Shown piece by piece: positions 10,823 through 20,010 of a DNA stretch of 64,000 nt. The notes under the pieces are model-generated. The model saw nothing but the letters and a program-made list of their open reading frames with translations, searched no databases and was not told the origin of the DNA. Origin of the DNA: Rutstroemia sp. NJR-2017a BVV2 (Eukaryota > Ascomycota > Leotiomycetes > Helotiales > Rutstroemiaceae); NCBI GenBank assembly GCA_002946415.1, contig NJPS01000004.1, positions 1,059,001-1,123,000 on the forward strand, read 5' to 3'. The translations under genes and the position numbers were made by a program. Within the stretch, counting starts at the first letter, position 1, and each line of letters opens with the position of its first letter.

Positions 10823-12093
10823 ATGTCCAACAAAGAAACTTTAACGCCGGCCAAGCCAGAGCAGCATTTCCACCTGTTCACCATGGTAAGCAGTCCCTGT
10901 TCACTATTTTTCTTTTTCTTCCTCCTGTTCCCAGCAGTTCTAAGAGTCCTCCAGCTCCCTTTCGACCTTCGACGCCATATTTGGAAATTATGTATCCCAC
11001 ATCGCGTTGTTGATATTGACAAAGTATGGAACGACTACCCTGTCATGGCCGGACAAAGAAAACTTTATATGATGGGCTGGAAAACAGATTGTCAGGGCCT
11101 CTTTCAGACAAGTCAACGGAACAGCTACGTGCCAATTATCACAGCTGTCTGCCGTGAGTCGCGTGATGTGTACTTCGAAGGAAGAGTACAAGAGTACAAG
11201 CTGAGCGAATCGGCACCAGACGAATTCCTTCATTTTGTAGAGGATCAAAGGATACAGTGGTTCAACCCTGCAACTGATATTATCAACCTGAATGTAAGCT
11301 GAAACATATTACATCCGCGAAGGCTGTTGATTAATGGTTGATATAGTGGTCCCCAGATCAGGACGTTTTTCACGATTATATGCCCGGAGACCCTATCGAC
11401 GAGTTCGTTCGTATAGCCGCTTTATCCAAAGGAGCATCAGTGTATTGTGACCTCATATATTACTTTGATCTAGAGAGAATTTATCAACCTAAGGACCACC
11501 CATACTATCCAGATTTTGATTTCGAATGGAAAGGCGAAAATTTTGAGAGGATAGAAACGTTGAAAACTTGCTCCGTTGTTATACAAATGGTACCCCTCCA
11601 CATTGGTAGAAGTGCGGCTTTAGAGAGCGGTCTTTTCGGACGTTTGGGTGAGGAACGTATCGTTCTTGTCAGCCCGGCTGACAAGTGTGCATTGCAAAAT
11701 TTCCACAGGCTTTGGCTTTCAGGGCCTCCAGACCTTGAGCCAGAAAAGTTCTTCAAAGCCGCTGTAGAAGCTCAGCAGTTCCAGAAAGCCGTAGAGCGCT
11801 GGCAATACAAGAGCCGGGCCTACTGGCTGAAGTTTAAATGCGACCAGGCGGTCCGCAACGGCACTTTGCGTCAGGAGGAAGTAGTACCTGGTGGATCGTC
11901 GATGTGGTACTCTCATGAGGAGTGGGATAAGCAAAATATACGGCCGAGGTATGCTACAGGGCCTGGTGCTAAGTGGCCAGAGCTTTTTGACGAGGAGCAT
12001 CCGTTCGTACGGAAGGTGATGGAAGAGATGCCAAGGTTTGAGCCAGTGGTTATGTTCCGTCTTTGCGAGAAGAACTGCTATGAAGACGAGTAG
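10823..12093 (+). CDS. 2EXR-domain protein, 382 aa
   Basis: Three exons (10823-10885, 10955-11293, 11347-12093). The first intron was placed so that QHFHLFTM joins LPFDLRRHIWKLC and then RVVDID, the 2EXR signature (two conserved Glu/Lys-X-Arg-like elements near the start of many fungal proteins). The next element, ITAVCRESRDVYFE, is the usual second block of the family. The rest is mixed alpha/beta with a Lys/Glu-rich C-terminal third and no membrane segment. The family is very numerous in Leotiomycetes and Sordariomycetes and has no established biochemical function. Frames are open upstream of 10823 only through TTG. A (GATT)n tract follows the gene. Confidence 0.85.
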
Positions 12094-12140
12094 CTTGGTA
12101 TTCTTTCGAGATGAATAGGGACAATTAAATAGACCGATTC

Positions 12141-12174
<34 letters not shown>

Positions 12175-12957
12175 ATGATTAACGTCTACACTGAGTCTAA
12201 GATTATCTAAGACGGCTAAAAGCTCAATCGAGCTCTTAGTTATACTATTACTAGCATTACAGGTTTGTATATATCTTCGATGGGGGAAGTGGAAACTAAT
12301 ACTGGGGAGCTAAGCCCCTTCTCTACACGGCACTGCATGTAGAGATAATGCCAATCAAAGCATTACACTCATGATTCCCCAAATCCGACCCTCTATCAAT
12401 CAAATCCAAACAACCTTCCTTCATATCAACCCTTTGTCCTGTTCATAACTTCCTAGCAGTCATGCCTACCTAGTATCGACTTCATAAAACCCTCTAAACA
12501 GTAGGGTAGTAACTCTACAAGGTACATAGGTTCGCAGCCTAATACTAATTATACTTGTATATACTATATAAATTAATTTTAAACTAGTTTTAGTATATAC
12601 GACCATAGATCAAGGAGAACTGGGCATCCCGTCCGCTCTGCCATACATAAGCCTTGAATCGGTGGATTAGTAGTTGGGTGGGTGACCACCAGCGAATCCC
12701 CACTGTTGTATGTTATTTTGCTTCTTACTTGGACAATCTCCCTTTTTAGTTCCTGTCGGAGCGAACAGGCTAAGAATAGGGAGGTAGTTGAAAATAAAGA
12801 GAGATGGTAGATTTTCAATTTAACCAGATTAGTACCACACAAAACTCCTTAACATTACATACTCCCTGATCGCACGAGCGTGTCTCCCTATTCATACATT
12901 GAACAATATTTTTCAGCTTTACAAGTAACGAGCCATCGTTCCCGACGAGTAAATATA
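12094..12957. other. AT-rich intergenic region with a GATT microsatellite
   Basis: At 12141-12174 there is an uninterrupted run of about eight ATTG/GATT units. The rest is AT-rich, with short direct and inverted TA-rich motifs near 12540-12600. No gene seen. Confidence 0.6.
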
Positions 12958-13527
12958 CTAATTATTAGACAAACAATCTAAGTTACTTTTCTTACTCATT
13001 AAGTATCTTCTTTCCTCGTCGTAGAATAAAACCTCACGTGGAATTGCCAAGACCTCCTCTTTATTCAACGGACCCTTCACATTGAAGTCATAAATCAACC
13101 ACGCGTTCGCCGGCTTCTCGGAATCGAGTCCCGGAAGAATCATGGTATTCGTCCTGCAGATTATTGTTGAACGGTTGCTGGAGCATTTGCGCACAAAAGT
13201 CGTACCCGAGACAGGGCGCGTGCTTGTGGGTTGCTGCTGCGGGGTATGTCTGTGATGCAGACGCGGCTGATTACTTGAAGGGGGTTGGGTTATGGGAAAT
13301 TTGATTGAGGCAAGGATAGGAAACGTGGGGAGTAGGAGGGGAGTTAATGTTGTGAAGTTAGAGGATGGGTTATCTAAGTTAATGGAGAGCGGGGTTACAA
13401 CGCTATGTAGCATGCATATGTACCCGATAGCTAGTGTCCGGCCAACAACATCTCGGCAGATTTGAGTTCTAATTGTCGTCTGTGAGGCTTTGATATTTCG
13501 GGCGGGAAGCCGCAGTAAGTTATTCAT
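12958..13527 (-). CDS. Possible hypothetical protein, 189 aa
   Basis: An open minus-strand frame with an ATG at 13527. The N-terminal 130 residues are low-complexity Thr/Pro/Ser/Gln-rich and look non-coding in character. The last 60 (PANAWLIYDFNVKG, then EEVLAIPREVLFYDEERRYL) look more like real protein, so a shorter gene, or a C-terminal exon of a differently spliced one, is possible. No family recognised. Confidence 0.25.
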   Translation of the reverse strand: MNNLLRLPARNIKASQTTIRTQICRDVVGRTLAIGYICMLHSVVTPLSINLDNPSSNFTTLTPLLLPTFPILASIKFPITQPPSSNQPRLHHRHTPQQQPTSTRPVSGTTFVRKCSSNRSTIICRTNTMILPGLDSEKPANAWLIYDFNVKGPLNKEEVLAIPREVLFYDEERRYLMSKKSNLDCLSNN

Positions 13528-13915
13528 TGATGGATTCTTACTGTTTGCAAAGCTTGCTTGCGGAGTGTTGTTTCTTGTGTGATGTGATTAGATGAGATGA
13601 GTTGAGCTTGGTGTTAATGTTTGGGTATCACCATTGTTAGCTCTTGCTGAGGGGTGTGGACTTGTTTTCTCGGTTGTGATCCTTAAAGCACAGCTATGAT
13701 GTCTTGAGATAGAAAGCATCCTTTTGCGTTTTCAAGTTGAATTCGTGATTTGTATTTGTTGCTACATTGGTGAAGTTATTCATATTATCCCTTGAAGTCC
13801 CTCAAGTTAACCTCATATACAATATAAACTCGATAAGCTCCTTGTTCACATCTCCCCTTTCCAATCTCGAGACCTCATTTATAAATACTGCACATATCCC
13901 TCGATTCCCCCCAGC
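13528..13915. other. Intergenic region
   Basis: Lies between the doubtful minus-strand frame and the 3' end of the rhodopsin-like gene. Nothing beyond short unsupported frames. Confidence 0.4.
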
Positions 13916-15282
13916 CTACGCCCTATCCTCAGCACTACCAGCCCTAACCTCACAGCCATCCTTCTCCTTAATAGAATGAGTATCCATCGCACTCAACATA
14001 ACAACATCATCCGTCGAAGGGCTCATCAAAGAAACAAACCTCCCTCCTCTATTCAAAGATCTCCTATCCAAGCCCCCCGACTGTTCCATGCTAGTCCAAT
14101 CCTTTGGCTTAAAGTTATAATACGTGGTCGTCTCTGGTCTTCTGGTTCCCATGAGTGGTCTTAACGTGGGGATCGATGCCGCGATAAGAACGAGGTAGAC
14201 TTCAAGGCTGTTGTGGTTTGGTTAGTAGCTGTTGGGAGTGCTATGGGAGTGCTATGGTGGTTTTTTTACATTCGCCAGATAGCTAATACTGCTAATTGTC
14301 CTAAATCACAGGTTAGGGTTTGTATGTTTGAGATAATATGAGTACGTGACTTACGAGTTGTATTTGGTTGGGACGAGTTCCTGAGCTCGGCTGTCTTGAT
14401 TATTGAGGCAATCATGGCGCTTTGAAGCTGGGATTCAGTAGATGATAGGTGTCAAAGACCATCGGGTGACTTACAAAATTCCTAGACCCATCACAATTGA
14501 TAGGGAGACCTTCATTTTGAGCTTCATCTGAAGGTTCCAAAGCAGACTGATAGGGAAGACAGCGAGTACAAAATCAACCAAGGCACAGAAAGCTATAATC
14601 CTCTATTAACACCACCCACTACAATGCAATACATTAATCTCAAAACAAAACAAAAGTCGACTCACCACCCTGAAAGTATGTAACCCTCACCACAGCCACC
14701 GTCATACAAGTCGCATTTACATCCTTATCCCAATACCCACTCATCGGCCTACACTGCAAAAAACTCACCACAACAGCCAGAACATCCACGATAAACTTCA
14801 ACGTAATAATCGTCCAAAGTAATCCCCTCCGCTTCGACCACACCGGATGTAGCAGCGCCAGCAGCAAGAACGCGAATGCGATGCGTCCGAATCCCGCACT
14901 TAGCGTTGAGAAGATATTTCCGAAATACACCCATTTCTTTGTGTTTGAGATCTGGTTTTTGGTGAGGGTTTGGAGAGAACGTCCGAGGCCGTGGTGGACA
15001 GAGAGGGTGTAGAAGATGCCGTTGAAGAGGGCGAGAATCTGTTGAGAGAGTTAGATATCTCATGAATGAATGAGAAAGTGAAAGTCGATTAATAGAGTGG
15101 AAGGTATGAAGTATTGAAGATGGGAATTTTACCAGAACAAGAGCGATTAGCCAGTCATCAATAGTAAAGCGTTCCACGATTCGAAGACGGACATAGTACC
15201 TAGTGCCGACGATGATGATAGCTAGAGCGCCGAAAACCCACGATACTGCCAACACGCCCGGGCCGAGATTTGAGGAGTCCAT
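13916..15282 (-). CDS. Rhodopsin-like (SAT4-type) integral membrane protein, 336 aa
   Basis: Six exons on the minus strand (15282-15133, 15038-14666, 14592-14475, 14419-14355, 14282-14270, 14217 region corrected to 14207-13916). All are GT...AG and the phases close. The product has seven hydrophobic segments and the landmarks of the fungal rhodopsin domain: YYVRLRIVERFTIDDWLI, then WVYFGNIFSTLSAGFGRIAF, LQCRPMSGYWD, FCALVDFVLAVFPISLLW, LKMKVSLSIVMGLG, AMIASIIKTAEL and IAASIPTLRPLMG. The tail is polar and acidic. Proteins of this family are membrane proteins of mostly unknown role; some sit in toxin clusters, but no cluster is seen here. The 13-nt exon 5 is unusually small and was inferred from frame and from joining IWRI to LEVYL. 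Confidence 0.87.
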
Positions 15283-16217
15283 TTCAGATCGATATAGCAA
15301 TTTTCTCGGGATAGGAAAATAAGTGAGACTTGAATCAGATCTGATCAAGTATGCCTCCAGCGGTCTGCACATATTATATTACATTATACTACAGCACGTA
15401 ACCCATATTACTCAGACCCCAAAGAGGGAATCTTTTTCACTTAAGTGTATGCTTGCGAAAGTGTGATGCAGCAGCAGCTGAAAGGGTATCTAGTTCTCAC
15501 CCGGTAATTAGGGTAAAGGTGCTATGTATATCTGTGCTACCAAGGCATGAATGGTTCATGAATGGCTATTCGATTGCTTACATGCGATGTGGCCAATGAG
15601 TTGCTTGGATCATATCCTGATAGTGATTTGATGGTGGCTGCCAGTTCCTTGCTAGGCCTATAGGTGGCTGAGAGTACTGTATATTATATCTCCTTTTCAG
15701 TGCTGTAGGCGGGTTTCCCCACTTGAGGTTACGTAGGACTGCTGCGGATATTTGACTCGTGATGGGGGTGGGGGAGCTAGGGGGATGGGGCCGATATAGG
15801 TAAGCAATCAGGATTGTTTCAAGATTTTGTTTAAACTACATTTCCTGGAGTGCCGTAATCGAATTTTCTGCCTTATTCTTGAATGAAGATATAAAGTGTA
15901 GATAGTTGTTATATTATGTTACGGATGTAAGCCCAGAGGACCATAGGCTCAGATACCCGTTGGGGTAACAGGAGAACCTCAGGCAGATAATCAGGTGACT
16001 GGCTCAGTCCGGCTTAGCTAGATCAGTACTAAACTAGTACTAAGCCAACTGATCTACAGAGAACGAAGATCTATATAAGTGGAAAGGATTTCCTTAGTAT
16101 ATGGAACTTTGTACCCTGTGATAAACATCAATAATAAGGATTCGATTACTCTTAGAATCTAGAACTAAAGAGCTAGAAAGGAGATTGAACTGAAGAAGCT
16201 CTTATATACAAAAGGAT
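15283..16217. repeat. Intergenic region with a degenerate LTR-retroelement-like remnant
   Basis: The segment from about 15918 starts TGTTACGGATGTAAGCCC, resembling the 5' end of many fungal Ty3-type LTRs. It continues with CTATATAAG (16071), a GTGATAAACATCAATAATAAG motif, and ends in CAAAAGGA, which resembles a polypurine tract, just before TGTGACG at 16217. No coding frame remains. I cannot find a matching target duplication, so this is only an LTR-like remnant. 15283-15917 holds the promoter of the rhodopsin-like gene and no other feature. Confidence 0.4.
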
Positions 16218-16952
16218 GTGACGATTAGTCAGCAGGCACCGGCGCTTCTATTAATCCGAGCGCAGCCATAGATGCCTTAGGTATAAAAGGTGCTGACTAA
16301 ACGGCCGCTGGCCGTACGGGTTCCAATACAGCTACCACTGTGGTAGGTTTATAATTTGGATGACTAAGCCACGCAAAACCTACCACCCACCACCCCATCA
16401 AAATGATTGTGTATCGTGTTCTGTATCCATTTATATTATAATGTTGTTTATGATCGATGTATCGCTTGTGACAACCGTCCCAAAAGAACCGAGTTAACCT
16501 TAGAATTAACAACTAAAGAGCCAAGTTGAGTCGGAGCTCAAGGGGGACTATATACACAAATCAAGTCACAGCCAAAGGCAGTTCACGCCTGTTGCGGCCT
16601 GAGGCTAATATTACCCCACATCGTACGGGGCAACCCACATTGCCTTATTCTTATGGCGACCTGAGTGCGGTTCGTCACATAAGAGAGGAGGGCTCGGACG
16701 ATTATAAGAGTAATATATCCATTAGTACGTCCAGTAGTATATCATTGGTTTAATGTCATCGTGTTAGGTGAAATATTAATTGCAAGCTAAATTATAGTGC
16801 AAATGGATACTGAATGCGACGTGCGATCATTTTGGTGGGTGGGTGGTAGGTTTTGCGTGGCTTAGTCATCCAAATTATAAACCTACCATAGTGGTAGGTG
16901 TATTGGAACCCTGGCCGTACGCTCTGAAGCGTCTGGATACGAATCGTCACAA
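16217..16952. repeat. LTR-like segment interrupted by a Mutator-like element
   Basis: The outer ends are TGTGACGATT (from about 16217) and its exact complement AATCGTCACA (to about 16952), i.e. TG...CA termini. A TATA-like GGTATAAAAGG lies at about 16280. With the inserted element removed, the unit would be only about 135 bp, like a very short solo LTR. No 5-bp target duplication is visible. Within it, 16225-16300 is bounded by TTAGTCAGCA and TGCTGACTAA, a further small inverted pair. Confidence 0.4.
16309..16920. mobile_element. Nonautonomous Mutator-like element, 594 bp, long TIRs
   Basis: The element spans 16318-16911. It begins GGGTTCCAATACAGCTACCA and ends in the complement of GGGTTCCAATACACCTACCA. 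The inverted arms (about 16318-16408 and 16824-16911) match over some 90 bp with only a few differences, including a fully conserved block around GACTAAGCCACGCAAAACC. It is flanked by the perfect 9-bp duplication TGGCCGTAC (16309-16317 and 16912-16920). Long TIRs and a 9-bp duplication are diagnostic of Mutator-like elements. The roughly 415-bp core has no transposase frame. It ends 56 bp before the kinase start codon, so it probably lies in that gene's promoter or 5' UTR. Confidence 0.9.
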
Positions 16953-16967
16953 TTTGACTATCCTTCG

Positions 16968-18578
16968 ATGAAGCTACAGTATATACGAGGATTAGTTCCA
17001 TACTCCATTCCTCTTCTCTCACGTCTTCAGTCAACCTACCGAAGCCGTTGGGCTCATCGCTGCTCCTACAGTCGAAAGATGATCGACCATTTCCAATACA
17101 CTGTTGGTGTGCCTGCAGAAGAATTCAGTCTGTATGGTTCTGGAGGATATCATCCTACACATCTTGGAGATATTCTAAATGGCACGCGATACCAAATTGT
17201 GCATAAGCTTGGCTTCGGGTCTTTCTCGACTGTCTGGCTTGCACGAGATCTAGAGTAATTTGGAACCATTTCTCGTCTTATAACATGGTTCTCTCCGTTC
17301 ATCAAGCTCTAGGAATCAATGCCATGTCGCTATCAAGATTGTCGTTGGTAATAGGTCGCAAGCGCATCATCACGAACTTAAAATCTTGCACAGCATAATG
17401 GAAAATGGCGATCCTGACCATCCAGGTCGCAAGCACGTGTCGCACCTTCTTGACTCATTTTATCACGAAGGCCCAAACGGACAACACCTTTGTATTGTTT
17501 TAGAGTGGTTGGGACCGAAGGTGTCTTCGATCGCTGAGAGATGCCCAAACTATCGTCTTGACGGCAATCTTGCTCGTCGAGTCTCCCGGCAACTTCTGCT
17601 GGCTGTGGACTATCTTCACTCTTGCGGCGTGGCGCATGGAGGTAGGTTTTAGGGGACAGCTCACTCCATTTTTTTCAGCACTGATTCCTGTCAGACATTC
17701 ACATAGGCAACGTCTTGTTCCGTCTCTCCGATGCAGAACGTTCATCTTCTGATTGTGTTACCCAACAACTAGGCACGCCTCAGGTGGGAAAGGTAGCTAG
17801 AAAGGATGAGTCACCTCTTGAAAAGGGCGTGCCAGAGTACGTTGTGGAACCGGCTCAACAAGAATCCATAAACAGCATACATCTGGATGAGGTCCAGCTC
17901 GTGGACTTTGGCGAGTGTACGTACTCCTAACAGTAGCTGCTCAATATGCTGTCATGCTGACTCTATAAAATGATTTAGCGTTTCTCATTTCTAGTCCACC
18001 TAAATCGATTTACACACCAATGTCACTTCATCCACCGGAGCTGGTCTTCCAGCACCCACTGACCAAGGCGGTAGATATATGGAATCTTGGCTCTACGGTA
18101 ACGAGAAACTGCGCCAATCCCATCGTCCCAGCACCAGCTACTAATCACTTTTGAAGACATTCGAGCTTGTTACCGGGCGTTCACCTTTTGAAGCTGACTT
18201 TGATGACCGTGCTTTGATACCCCAGTTTCAAAAGGTGCTTGGCGGGGTCCCAGAGAATTGGGTTCATGATGCTCTCAGCAGCGGCGTGCTCAAGGAGAAA
18301 CCAGATGGTCTGTCACTATCTCTATGAATAACTTTGAGTTCAGACTGACAGGAAACATCAAAGACTCCTCTGCAAACGGCTTCCTGCCACTTGAAAAGGA
18401 AATACGGAGGTCGTACATGGATGATTACAAGAGTGACACGCTCGAGTTGGGAGAGCAGGATCTTGAATTGCTATTTCGATATCTTCAAAGGATGTTGGTT
18501 GTTGAGCCTGAGCAACGAGCAAGCTCAAAGGACCTGCTTACCGATCCATGGGTTTCTGAAGCGATACCAACGGAATAA
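16968..18578 (+). CDS. SRPK-like protein kinase, divergent, 444 aa
   Basis: Six exons (16968-17254, 17313-17641, 17695-17916, 17979-18097, 18157-18307, 18352-18578), all in phase. Features in order: HLGDILNGTRYQIVHKLGFG glycine loop near residue 66-85 with GSFSTVWLARD, the VAIK lysine at K104, the helix-C glutamate in HHHELKIL, the catalytic loop HGDIHIGN (HRD replaced by HGD), a 70-residue insert, VDFGE in place of a strict DFG-E/A, HPPEL for APE, and DIWNLGST. This matches the fungal SRPK-like expansion; yeast Sky1 and human SRPKs phosphorylate RS-rich splicing factors. Whether this copy is active is uncertain because of the HGD variant. The first 40 residues are variable; the second Met (residue 38) is an alternative start. 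Confidence 0.88.
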
Positions 18579-18610
18579 AATGGTTATTTAGTCCATCACA
18601 ATATCCTATT

Positions 18611-19489
18611 TCAGATCCCATTCCTCTCCAAAAACCTCAACACGATCTCCGCAATCTCCTTAGTATTCGTCTCCAGCGCAAAGTGCCCCGCATCCACAAA
18701 CACCACCTCACAACTCTCCGCATCCCTCTTAAACGCCTCCGCTCCAGGCGGCACGAAAATCTCATCATTCTTGCCCCAAACCGCCAGTACGGGTACGTTT
18801 GATTCTCTAAAGAACTTTTGAAACTGGGGATACAGCTCGACGTTTGTTTTATAATCAGCAAACAGACCCAGCTGGATAGCTTCCTGGCCGGGCCGTGTCA
18901 GGAGCGCGTAGTCTAGCGCCCATGCTTCAGGGGCGATGAGCTCGGGATGAGGTGATCCGAATGTGTATTGCCGTTTGGTGGCATCGAGAGTGAGGATAGC
19001 GGAAGCGATGCTGGTGCGTGCGGCGGAGATGGCGGCGGGGTCTGTAAGTGTCCAGAGATGTTGGAGGGGCGCCCAGAAGTCGCCGAGGCCTTCGGTGTAG
19101 GCGTTGCCGTTTTGGGAGATGATGGCTGTTATGCTGTTTGGTTGACGGAGGGCGAGACGGAGAGCGACGGGGGCGCCGTAGTCGAAGATGTAGACGGAAT
19201 ATTTTGTGATTGAGAGGGTGTTGAGGAAGGATTCAATGGAACGGGAGAGGGCGTCGAAGGTGTAGGTGTAGTTACGTTCTTCAGGGACTTTGGTGAAGCC
19301 GAAGCCGGGAAGGTCGGGGGCTACGACATGGTACTTTTTGGAGAGGAGTGGAATGAGGTTGCGATATTGATGGGAGCTGCTCGGGTACCCATGCAATAGG
19401 AGAACGGTGGAGGCGGATGCAGGACCAGATTCGCGATAGAAAATCTCTATGCCGTCCGTCTTGACAGTTTTAAGTTGGATGTCAGTCAT
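18611..19489 (-). CDS. Alpha/beta hydrolase, epoxide hydrolase/dehalogenase-like, 292 aa
   Basis: A single exon; ATG 19489 begins MTDIQLKTVKTDG, the normal N-terminus of the family, while an upstream in-frame start at 19549 would add an unlikely 20 residues. Landmarks are the oxyanion motif HGYP (33-36), the nucleophile elbow FDYGAP with Asp103, the acid in GKNDEIF (Asp242) and the base in AGHFALE (His269). An Asp rather than Ser nucleophile is typical of epoxide hydrolases, haloalkane dehalogenases and related enzymes that attack through an alkyl-enzyme ester. No signal peptide, so probably cytosolic. It is convergent with the kinase gene, with stops only 33 bp apart. The substrate cannot be inferred. 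Confidence 0.92.
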   Translation of the reverse strand: MTDIQLKTVKTDGIEIFYRESGPASASTVLLLHGYPSSSHQYRNLIPLLSKKYHVVAPDLPGFGFTKVPEERNYTYTFDALSRSIESFLNTLSITKYSVYIFDYGAPVALRLALRQPNSITAIISQNGNAYTEGLGDFWAPLQHLWTLTDPAAISAARTSIASAILTLDATKRQYTFGSPHPELIAPEAWALDYALLTRPGQEAIQLGLFADYKTNVELYPQFQKFFRESNVPVLAVWGKNDEIFVPPGAEAFKRDAESCEVVFVDAGHFALETNTKEIAEIVLRFLERNGI

Positions 19490-20010
19490 TTTGCCGGTTG
19501 TCGTAGGTTGTCCACAGCTGTGAAGAATTGTTTTGAATGAAGATTTCAAGAATTCCGAAGAACATCTTTAGATATATACCCATTACTATGGAAATACTGT
19601 GTCCCGCGAGAGGCTACAACTCCGTATCATCGTGCAGAATCAGTCAGCCATAATGTTGATTAAGATGCGTATATCTCCTGCGAGCCGTGAAACTGGATGA
19701 TCTTAGGTTTGTAAGCCGGTTACGCTGGACCCCACGCCAGCGAGCACAAGCGGTTGGTCGGAACTGTGCGCAATCATCCACCATAAAATCGCCTGAGAAA
19801 ATTGCGTGATAAAATAGGACACTAATCCAACGCCATGTCACACGAAATGACATGTTTCCGTCAAAAAGGGCGTGAGGTGCGAACTTCTAAGCTGGCTTGC
19901 TGCGTCTGCACGCCTTTCACGTATTGCAGCTACAGTCGCCGTATCTTACGGGGTTTGAAAGGATAAATTTCAAATCCCGACTTTCTCCAATTTTAATCCA
20001 TCAGTATTCG
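19490..20010. other. Intergenic region
   Basis: Promoter side of the hydrolase and 3' side of the P450. One short minus-strand frame (19644-19853) has no features of a real protein. Confidence 0.4.

Noticed and set aside
12141..12174. (GATT)n run as a possible telomere-like or CRISPR-like array
   Set aside because: Simple four-base microsatellite with no spacers; no telomeric TTAGGG-type unit anywhere in the window.
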